Source of the DNA: JADFUS01 sp036653215
GTDB lineage: Bacteria; Bacteroidota; Bacteroidia; Bacteroidales; Rikenellaceae
Length of the DNA stretch: 7,773 nt
Assembly (NCBI GenBank): GCA_036653215.1
Contig: JAVVUK010000073.1
Span: forward strand, 1 to 7,773
Direction of reading: 5' to 3'
Shown here one piece after another: positions 1-5,716 of the stretch; within the stretch, counting starts at the first letter, position 1, and each line of letters opens with the position of its first letter. The translations under genes and the position numbers were made by a program. A model generated the notes under the pieces. That model was not told the DNA's origin. It ran no database searches and was given only the letters and a program-made list of their open reading frames with translations.

Positions 1-2
1 AC

Positions 3-113
3 AATCATGCTTACTACAAATCTTTCGGTGCGGAGATGATTGGCGAGGAAATTATAAATGGATATAGCAATGCCTATTTTGTGTTGAAGGCGACAAAAAT
101 AGCTCTTAAATAA
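3..113 (+). CDS. C-terminal fragment, probable GNAT-family N-acetyltransferase
   Basis: Only the last 36 codons are in the window, ending at the TAA at 111-113; the gene starts upstream. The fragment begins NHAYYKSFGAEMIGEEI. The spacing of Asn, Ala, Tyr and Gly (N..AY.KSFGAE.IGEE) resembles the end of the acetyl-CoA-binding part of GNAT acetyltransferases, where a helix of the type A..fY...GF..vG precedes the last strands. The remaining residues (NAYFVLKATKIALK) fit a closing beta strand. The substrate cannot be told. With so little sequence the family call is tentative, although the open frame to a natural stop supports a real gene end. The next gene starts 54 bases downstream on the same strand with no obvious terminator between, so the two could share a transcript. 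Confidence 0.45.
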   Translation, partial: NHAYYKSFGAEMIGEEIINGYSNAYFVLKATKIALK

Positions 114-167
114 CGTCGGCAACAAATTCAAACAGTTACTAAATCTTTAAATTATAAATTATTTCAA

Positions 168-1284
168 ATGAAAAAGTATTTTTCAATGGCTTTGCTTGTC
201 GTAGCAGGCTTATGTGTCACCTCTTGCGATAGTGATGACAACAACGAAAACAACGGCGGTGACATCCGTGATATCAATGTCACGGCAATCTCTGCGCTGG
301 GGTTATATCAAGAGGATTTCATAGATGACGGTACCGATATCTTTCTGATAACTCTTGCTAATGTTAAAATATCAGGTCAGATTAACGACCCGATCATTGC
401 TGGTAAAGGCGAAATAGTGTTTGTTCAGTTGATGGCCAACACGAAAGAGCTGGGCGAACTACCTGTAGGTACTTACAAAGTAATTATTGCCAAGAGCGAT
501 TTTAAGGATGGCGCTTGTCTTGGTGAATTTTGTGGCTATTTGACGACGAACGAGGACGGTACNNNNNNNNNNGTCTGGTACTATCACGATCGCTCGCACT
601 GGTTCAACTTACACGGTTTCGGTAGATGTAGTTCTGTCGAATAAATTAACGTTGACGGCTTCGTATGAAGGCGAAATTGAGTTCATGCCTGTCTTCGAGT
701 CGACTTTGACAAAGGATCAAGTTGTGGATGTAGCTGGTTACCCTGGTACAGTTGATTTCTTTACAAATCCTCGCACAGACGACGGCAACAAGACTCCTAT
801 CCCTGCAAACATATGGTATTTTCATACGATGAAGATGATTGCTTCGGGCCAAGAGAATGAGCCTAATACAGATGCTATTATTTTGTACTTACTTGCTCCC
901 GATAACTTTATCTTCACAGACGGTATGCCCGTTGGCACATACACTATTAAGGATGAGTATGAAGCTGGACAATATATTGCTCTGCCTGGCTCGAAAAGCA
1001 CTGACGGCCAAAATAACTTACTGCACTCTTGGTATCTACATTTCCCTGCAGACAGGGAAGCCGCTTTGGGTGGCACACCTTTAGTAAGTGGTACGGTCAA
1101 AGTTTCAAAAGAAGGTGACATTTACACCATTGAATTGGATGGTTTAGACGATGCCTTTCCTGTACAGCACAAAGTAACAGGTACTTGGACTGGCAAGGTT
1201 ACTTACACTAATCAGGGTGAAATGAAGGCTGCTGCGAAAGTTTCAATGTTTGTACCCACTCCATTTTTAGACAGAGCGTTATAA
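168..1284 (+). CDS. Putative surface lipoprotein with two tandem beta-rich domains, interrupted by an assembly gap
   Basis: The start is ATG 168, opening with MKK, a hydrophobic stretch and a lipobox VTSC with the lipidated cysteine at residue 20. The mature end, C-D-S-D-D-N-N-E, resembles the acidic lipoprotein export signal that sends Bacteroidetes lipoproteins to the cell surface. The frame is open to the 10 Ns at 563-572 and resumes in another frame (reading SGTITIARTG from base 574) to TAA 1282-1284. The shift comes from the placeholder gap, so I treat both parts as one gene rather than a pseudogene. About 131 residues lie before the gap and 236 after. Two halves look alike: LPVGTYKV (459-482) then SGTITI and a strand ending TASYEGEIEF; and MPVGTYTI (925-948) then SGTVKV and TGTWTGKVTY. 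This indicates an internal domain duplication. I do not recognise an enzymatic motif; a surface binding or structural role is possible but unproven. No promoter was recognised in the 54 bases upstream. Confidence 0.8.
563..572. other. Assembly gap (10 Ns) inside the lipoprotein gene
   Basis: Ten undetermined bases join two pieces of one gene. Upstream the reading frame ends ...GGT AC; downstream it resumes ..G TCT GGT ACT. For the two to be in frame the missing length must be a multiple of three, which 10 is not, so the Ns are a placeholder rather than a measured length. In the second copy of the domain the distance from the PVGTY motif to the SGT motif is 162 bases; the first copy has 105 known bases there, so several tens of bases may be absent if the domains match in length. 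Confidence 0.9.
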
Positions 1285-1352
1285 GAATAAATAACTCCAT
1301 AGAAAGGTAAATCACTCTAAACCTATAAATATCAATCTCCATTAATACACAT

Positions 1353-1391
1353 AAAAAACAGAGACTTACACCAACTATTGATGTAAGTCTC
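1353..1391 (-). terminator. Rho-independent terminator for the S37 peptidase gene
   Basis: A perfect 10-base-pair stem is formed by GAGACTTACA (1361-1370) and TGTAAGTCTC (1382-1391) around an 11-base loop. On the minus strand the stem is followed by TG and then six Ts (1358-1353). It lies about 40 bases past the stop codon of the minus-strand peptidase gene. On the plus strand no T-tract follows, so it is best read as a minus-strand terminator, though it could also slow transcription arriving from the lipoprotein gene. Confidence 0.75.
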
Positions 1392-1399
1392 ATAAAGTA

Positions 1400-1420
1400 G
1401 GGCTGCCTTAACGGCAGCCT
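1400..1420. terminator. GC-rich hairpin between convergent genes
   Basis: GGCTGCC (1401-1407) and GGCAGCC (1413-1419) pair perfectly around the loop TTAAC, with a possible extra G-T pair at the base. It sits 12 bases beyond the peptidase stop codon and just before the T-tailed hairpin on that strand. Neither side carries a good T-tract: plus continues CATATTATAAATT, minus continues CTACTTTATG. It may protect the transcript 3' end or add to bidirectional termination between the two convergent genes. Confidence 0.5.
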
Positions 1421-1431
1421 CATATTATAAA

Positions 1432-2751
1432 TTATTCAGATAACCACTTGTCTAAAGTTGAGTATATCTCATTTTTGATTGAGTCTGGCATATTGTCAAT
1501 CCTTGAACGGTGACTTCCGGCAGGCTGCATATATTTTTTAAGATTTGTCTTCCCTTCAAAAAGAGAGTCATGAGGAGCAGGAGCCGACCATGGATCAAAC
1601 TGACCATATATAAATATCATCTTAGGATCGTTATTATCAAGGTAGCTCACAATTTTATTTGCTTGAGTAACATCGAAGACTGTCTCTTTTACTTCAATAG
1701 GGACAAAGATGTTACGCATATAATCGTGAGTGTCTTTAACAACAAGAAGATCACTGAATGGTTTTGTATCATAGCCATAATATCCCAACTCGGCAAGTGC
1801 TTGAACATTAAAGGCTTCACCCGGATTTATAGAGAAGTATTCGGGACCCGCATTAGCAACCAAAGCAGCAAAGATCTCTTTATCAGAGGCTTTTAACGAA
1901 GGAAGTGAAGAAGCAGGTGTACCCCATTGCCACATAGAAAACGACAATTCAAGGACACAATAGTCCAAAAGTTGATTTGTATTTAAAACTCTATATTTAA
2001 GATTGTTATCTTTAGAATATTGATCAAGCAGAGGAGTCATAGCTTTACGACGCTTAAGAACCTCACGTTGGAACGCTTTTATAGAATCTCGTTGCACTTG
2101 TGTACCGCAAGTTTCAAGGAATGGCTCGTGACGACCGTCTTCAACGCCAAAGCATAGAGGACCTACATAAGGAACAGAGATGTCGGCATCGTCTGGATAA
2201 TATGTCTTATAGAACATCGTAGTCTGACCGCCTTTACTTATACCGGTAGTTATAAATTTTGTTTTATATATTTTACGTAATTCTTGGTTTATCTTATGTA
2301 GATCGGCAGCAGCATAAGGACCTCTCATATATTGCCAATCGATAGAATCGGGTCTGCTTTTTTCAAAATAGCGGTGTTCAACAACAACCTCATTAGCCTC
2401 ATAGTGTTTTGCAAGTTCAGAAGCATATTTCTCTTTTAAAGCATAAGCTCCGCTATAACCCTCTGTTTGGAAGACCATAGGTTTATTAAAATCGGAGTGT
2501 AAAAGGACAAAACGTTGATTAAATTTCCCAGATTTAGGATCTGTTGGGTTGAGACTCTGCTCAATCATAATCACATATTTAGCCTTCACAAAAGGGAGTG
2601 CTAAAGTATCAAAAGGAACAGCCTCAACAGAGACCACACCGTCAAGCTTGGCAAGCTCCGCAGGAAGTTGCTCAATGGTCATACCCTTAGGGGTTGATTT
2701 ACAACCAAATACAGCAATAGCCATAATTAATATAGGTAATAATTTTTTCAT
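1432..2751 (-). CDS. Family S37 serine peptidase (PS-10 / prolyl tri-/tetrapeptidyl aminopeptidase type), lipoprotein
   Basis: This 439-residue protein is an alpha/beta-hydrolase-type exopeptidase expected to release short peptides from the N-terminus of oligopeptides outside the cytoplasm. It starts MKKLLPILIMAIAVFGC, a lipoprotein signal with the lipidated cysteine at 17; the next residues (KSTPKG) are not acidic, so it more likely stays in the periplasm than on the surface. The segment VVVEHRYFEKSRP (122-134) is the hallmark shared by families S28 and S37. The nucleophile is Ser172 in GISKGGQT, the acid is probably Asp386 in IYGQFDPW, and the base His414 in AGSHRSRI, so the triad is complete and correctly ordered. 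Cys200, Cys215 and Cys265 are possible disulfide partners. It has its own promoter upstream and a terminator downstream, so it appears monocistronic. The family is named from motifs; exact peptide preference cannot be read. Such enzymes suit an organism feeding on peptides. Confidence 0.88.
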   Translation of the reverse strand: MKKLLPILIMAIAVFGCKSTPKGMTIEQLPAELAKLDGVVSVEAVPFDTLALPFVKAKYVIMIEQSLNPTDPKSGKFNQRFVLLHSDFNKPMVFQTEGYSGAYALKEKYASELAKHYEANEVVVEHRYFEKSRPDSIDWQYMRGPYAAADLHKINQELRKIYKTKFITTGISKGGQTTMFYKTYYPDDADISVPYVGPLCFGVEDGRHEPFLETCGTQVQRDSIKAFQREVLKRRKAMTPLLDQYSKDNNLKYRVLNTNQLLDYCVLELSFSMWQWGTPASSLPSLKASDKEIFAALVANAGPEYFSINPGEAFNVQALAELGYYGYDTKPFSDLLVVKDTHDYMRNIFVPIEVKETVFDVTQANKIVSYLDNNDPKMIFIYGQFDPWSAPAPHDSLFEGKTNLKKYMQPAGSHRSRIDNMPDSIKNEIYSTLDKWLSE

Positions 2752-2780
2752 TTATATATATTTTATTTACATTATTTCAA

Positions 2781-2812
2781 CAAAAGTATCAATATTTATT
2801 CATATACACAAA
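2781..2812 (-). promoter_or_regulatory. Bacteroidetes-type promoter of the S37 peptidase gene
   Basis: Read on the minus strand, TTTG (2812-2809) is followed after 20 bases by TACTTTTG (2788-2781), an exact match to the Bacteroidetes primary-sigma consensus with -33 TTTG and -7 TAnnTTTG. The expected transcription start near 2774 would leave a leader of about 23 bases before ATG 2751. A second TTTG at 2816-2813 overlaps but gives a poorer spacing of 24. Confidence 0.75.
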
Positions 2813-2855
2813 CAAAAGCATTATAATTCTTATCATAACAGTGAGAGGTTACGTC

Positions 2856-3758
2856 TTATTTTTTCGACATGGGGTGAAACCTCCTTAACGTCTCGCTTTT
2901 ATGTTTTATGTCTAAGTGTGTGTATATCTCTGTTGTGGTTATGCTCTCATGCCCTAACATATCTTGCACCATACGAATATCGGCTCCTCCTTTTACTAAA
3001 TGAGTAGCAAAAGAGTGACGCAAAGTATGAGGGGTTATATTTTTATGTATGCCTGCCACTTCCGCCTGTTCCTTTATTATAAGATATATCATGACACGTG
3101 TGAGGTGATGTCCTCGACGATTAAGGAAAAGATAGTCACCCTCACCCTTTGCAATTGGGCTATTGTGACGTAAAACCAAATATTGATCTACCTGCCGTTT
3201 CATCTCATCGCTAATTGGGACAAGGCGTTGTTTATTTCCTTTTCCCACAACACGGAGATAGCCATCGTCAAAAAAGAGATCTCCTATTTTTATATTTGTA
3301 AGTTCTGACACACGAAGTCCACAGCTATATAGAGTTTCTAATATAGCTTTGTTGCGATGCCCATAGGGATTGCTCAAATCTACACTCTCGATAAGGCTAT
3401 CTACCTCTTCAAGAGACAATACATCGGGAAGTTTACGCACACTTTTAGGAGACGAGATAAGGTCTATTGGCGATTGTGTCAACTTGCCACTAAGCACCAA
3501 GAAACCAAAAAAGCTACGAAGACCACTTATAATACGAGATTGGGTGCTGCGTTCCTTTCCTTTATCAAAGGTGTCGGCTAAAAAGTATTCTATCGTCGAA
3601 CGGCTAACATCATCGAGTGAGATCTGCCCCTCACGAAGGCAAAAAGCCGAAAATTCATCCACATCATGGAGATAAGCCTCAACGCTATTTACAGAGAGTC
3701 TTTTCTCAAAGATGAGGTATGCCTTAAATTCTAATATAGACTCTTGCCATGTCATCAT
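2856..3758 (-). CDS. xerD: Tyrosine site-specific recombinase XerD
   Basis: XerD works with XerC at the dif site to resolve chromosome dimers at division. The 300-residue length is usual for the family. The N-terminal core-binding SAM-like domain (about 5-90) begins with ESILEFKAYLIFEKRLS. The C-terminal catalytic domain (about 110-295) has every expected residue: Arg149 (SCGLRVSEL), Lys173 (VVGKGNKQR), His244 and Arg247 (HTLRHSFATHLV), His270 (MLGHESITTT) and the nucleophile Tyr279 (IYTHL). The start is ATG 3758, which overlaps the TGA of the glycerate kinase gene as ATGA; a second ATG follows immediately at 3755, so one residue of uncertainty remains. The overlap implies translational coupling. 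No transposon, phage genes or attachment repeats lie next to it, supporting a housekeeping Xer protein rather than a mobile-element integrase. XerD rather than XerC is chosen from overall resemblance; that choice is less certain than the family. Confidence 0.9.
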   Translation of the reverse strand: MMTWQESILEFKAYLIFEKRLSVNSVEAYLHDVDEFSAFCLREGQISLDDVSRSTIEYFLADTFDKGKERSTQSRIISGLRSFFGFLVLSGKLTQSPIDLISSPKSVRKLPDVLSLEEVDSLIESVDLSNPYGHRNKAILETLYSCGLRVSELTNIKIGDLFFDDGYLRVVGKGNKQRLVPISDEMKRQVDQYLVLRHNSPIAKGEGDYLFLNRRGHHLTRVMIYLIIKEQAEVAGIHKNITPHTLRHSFATHLVKGGADIRMVQDMLGHESITTTEIYTHLDIKHKSETLRRFHPMSKK

Positions 3759-4864
3759 ATAAAATTTTTCAAAATGACATCGTGAATATATCGCTCGGCA
3801 TCAGCAATAGCCATCTCCGAAGTAACTCCTTCTCTAACAAGCGAATATATGGCATCTACACCAAGTGTTTTATTGTTTATTCCTTCTTGTAACGCCCCAC
3901 AAATGACAACACATCTTTTATTATGTTTTTTTGCCAAAGATATAATTCTCCACACCAATTTACCATTTAGAGTTTGTCTATCGACCTTACCCTCACCTGT
4001 TATCACCACATCACACCACTCGATAAACTTCTCGACATCACGGTATTCTATTATAAAATCAGCCCCCGACAACATCTTAGCACTTAGGAAAATACGTAAC
4101 GCCATGCCCACACCACCAGCAGCTCCACCACCAAGAATAGAACCTACATCCTCACACCTATCTTTATTTATAAGATTTACAAAAGAGACACCGCCTTTTT
4201 CCAAACGCTCTACCATAGAGCTATCAGCTCCCTTTTGCGGAGCATAGAAGTGTGCCGCACCATTTTTGCCCAACAACGGATTATCGACATCTGTGGCAAC
4301 CGTAAAGTTGCATTGTCGAATAAGCCCAAAGGCTTTGGAATATGATATTTTTGATATTTCACATAGAGAGCCACCGATTGGAGGAAGGTCAACACCATTG
4401 GCATCTTGAAAGGTAAGCCCCATTGCCGATAACATTCCTATTCCACAATCGGAGGTTGCACTTCCACCTATGGTAAGGATAAATTTACGCACTCCTTGAG
4501 TATGGTAGGCATGAACTATCATCTCGCCAAATCCATATGAAGAGGTCTTCTCCGGATTGTATTCACTTTCTAAAAGTCTTGCAAGCCCAACACTACTTGC
4601 CATCTCGATAACAGCAATGCCATTTTGACGTACTAGGTAAGACGACTTCACCTTACGCATAAGAGGATCGGAAACAATACACTCCACCACCCTATCTCCA
4701 CTTTGAGAAAGAGCCTCTAAAGACCCCTCCCCACCGTCAGCAAGAGGTATGTTATGAATTTCAAATTGAGGATCCACATCAAACAAAGCACCCTTAACGC
4801 TATCACAAACTTGAGATGCAGTAAGTGAACCTTTAAATTTATCTGTCGCTACAAGTATCTTCAT
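3755..4864 (-). CDS. glxK: Glycerate kinase (GarK/GlxK family)
   Basis: This enzyme phosphorylates D-glycerate with ATP (family members give 2- or 3-phosphoglycerate), feeding glycerate from sugar-acid, glyoxylate or serine metabolism into glycolysis in the cytoplasm. Its 369 residues match the usual length of about 370-380. Recognisable motifs in order are DKFKGSLTA (8-16), PLADGGEGS (40-48), IGGSATSDCGIGML (132-145), ATDVDNPLLGKNGAA (190-204), FYAPQKGA (206-213), GGGAAGGVG (245-253), GADFIIEY (267-274) and ITGEGKVDRQTLNGK (288-302). The sugar-acid loop usually reads GGSATNDGG, so TSDCG is a mild variation. Start ATG 4864 gives the standard MKILVATDKFKGS opening. It lies 31 bases after the DUF4294 gene and overlaps xerD by four bases, so all three probably share a mRNA. 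No glycerate-producing enzyme is in view. Confidence 0.93.
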   Translation of the reverse strand: MKILVATDKFKGSLTASQVCDSVKGALFDVDPQFEIHNIPLADGGEGSLEALSQSGDRVVECIVSDPLMRKVKSSYLVRQNGIAVIEMASSVGLARLLESEYNPEKTSSYGFGEMIVHAYHTQGVRKFILTIGGSATSDCGIGMLSAMGLTFQDANGVDLPPIGGSLCEISKISYSKAFGLIRQCNFTVATDVDNPLLGKNGAAHFYAPQKGADSSMVERLEKGGVSFVNLINKDRCEDVGSILGGGAAGGVGMALRIFLSAKMLSGADFIIEYRDVEKFIEWCDVVITGEGKVDRQTLNGKLVWRIISLAKKHNKRCVVICGALQEGINNKTLGVDAIYSLVREGVTSEMAIADAERYIHDVILKNFI

Positions 4865-4895
4865 CGTTATATGTGTTAAAGTAATTTGAGTAATA

Positions 4896-5561
4896 TCATC
4901 TTCTCTTACGAGTTTGTTTCTGCGGAGTGAAAGCCGTTGTTCTATCTCTTAAATATTGATATAAGACACCTTGATCATAGAGCTGTGCATAAAAATTTAT
5001 GAGCCTATCCTCACGTGAAGCAGACATCTGAGACTTTAAATTAGCACCAAATATCCTCGCCACGCCTTGCCAAAAGACAGCCGAGAACCCACCCTTAAGC
5101 TCTTTCACAGCCTGAAACGAGGTGTTTCCTAATTCACGATCTATAAGTTTAAGAAGTACCTTGCCTTGATATAAGGATATTCTATTGAGCGTTGGCGTAT
5201 ATCGAGACACTATCCCCTCTTCAACAGCTTTTATATATTGTCTTTTTGCTTTTCTATTATCGCCGATAAGCAAAATCCCCTTATTCATCTTTTCAAACTC
5301 CACACGAGCATCCTTTGCTACTCCATAAGTAACATAGACAGCAAGACCTAAACGAGCATCATCACCCGTAACTTTAGGTCTTCTTCTCCCGATTATCAGC
5401 ACATTTGGAATATGTATATAATATATAGTATCCTTACCGTTTATTATTGGTCTTTCAATATCGTTTTGATTTACATTTCTAATCTGAGAATAGGATAAAT
5501 CAGAGTAAATCGTAAAAATAAGGATCAATATAATATATAATTTTTTATTTTTTATCACCAT
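4896..5561 (-). CDS. Exported DUF4294-family protein of unknown function
   Basis: The 221-residue product starts MVIKNKK, followed by a long hydrophobic helix and a probable signal-peptidase I site after about residue 25 (DLSYSQ), so it should be exported; there is no lipobox. A short region with DTIYYIHIPNVLIIGRRRP (44-62) precedes the conserved domain. The part most like DUF4294 is about 105-190: the helix RKAKRQYIKAVEEG, then LYQGKVLLKLIDRELG (130-145), VKELKGGFSAVFWQGVARIFG (152-172) and NLKSQMSASREDRL (174-187). The tail is basic (TRKRR). The family is typical of Bacteroidetes and has no function known to me. It is the first gene of the DUF4294, glycerate kinase, xerD unit, with only 31 bases to the next start. 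ATG 5561 is chosen because it gives a proper signal peptide; the ATG at 5569 is out of frame and soon stops. Confidence 0.82.
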   Translation of the reverse strand: MVIKNKKLYIILILIFTIYSDLSYSQIRNVNQNDIERPIINGKDTIYYIHIPNVLIIGRRRPKVTGDDARLGLAVYVTYGVAKDARVEFEKMNKGILLIGDNRKAKRQYIKAVEEGIVSRYTPTLNRISLYQGKVLLKLIDRELGNTSFQAVKELKGGFSAVFWQGVARIFGANLKSQMSASREDRLINFYAQLYDQGVLYQYLRDRTTAFTPQKQTRKRR

Positions 5562-5578
5562 ATAACCATTTTATCTCA

Positions 5579-5586
5579 CAAAAATA
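5579..5586 (-). promoter_or_regulatory. Possible -7 element for the DUF4294-glxK-xerD unit
   Basis: On the minus strand TATTTTTG matches the Bacteroidetes -7 consensus TAnnTTTG and lies 17 bases before the start codon at 5561, implying a very short leader. No TTTG stands 19-21 bases further upstream, so the -33 half is missing or weak. In such AT-rich DNA the match could be chance. Confidence 0.4.
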
Positions 5587-5589
5587 ATA

Positions 5590-5597
5590 TATATTTG
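5590..5597 (+). promoter_or_regulatory. Possible -7 element for the hydrogenase-like gene
   Basis: TATATTTG on the plus strand matches TAnnTTTG and lies in the 155-base divergent intergenic region, three bases from the opposing minus-strand -7 candidate. It would give a leader of roughly 110 bases before ATG 5717. No TTTG was found at the usual distance upstream, so this is weakly supported. Nothing else recognisable was seen between 5598 and 5716. Confidence 0.3.
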
Positions 5598-5716
5598 TAA
5601 CTAATTATGAATAATGAGTAACTGAATTTATTCACACCAATTTTAATTGCGCTATCATTCTATTTATAAGTGAGTTATAAAGAAAACAAATAGTGCTTAG
5701 CATTTATTTTATAGAT

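Noticed and set aside
652..1284. A separate gene starting at TTG 652
   Set aside because: The frame is open back to the N gap and encodes the missing strands of the first lipoprotein domain (SGTITIARTG onwards), so it is the continuation of the gene starting at 168.
1510..1896. A 128-codon open frame on the plus strand inside the S37 peptidase gene
   Set aside because: It is antisense to a gene with a complete catalytic triad, and its product shows no recognisable domain; other long opposite-strand frames here are shadows of the same kind.
2821..2855. Terminator for the xerD transcript
   Set aside because: Only a four-base weak palindrome (TTAT...ATAA) is visible, with no GC-rich stem or T-tract; read-through into the peptidase gene cannot be excluded.
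2845..2886. Inverted repeat GAGGTT / AACCTC at the end of xerD
   Set aside because: Six bases only, widely spaced and overlapping coding sequence; likely chance.
2856..3758. Integrase of a phage or conjugative element
   Set aside because: Length, complete XerD-like motifs and overlap with a metabolic gene fit a housekeeping recombinase; no attachment repeats, tRNA or mobility genes are nearby.
5693..5716. GTG 5693 as the start of the hydrogenase-like gene
   Set aside because: It adds only eight residues (GTG codon, LSIYFID) not expected before the ferredoxin domain; ATG 5717 gives the usual lead.
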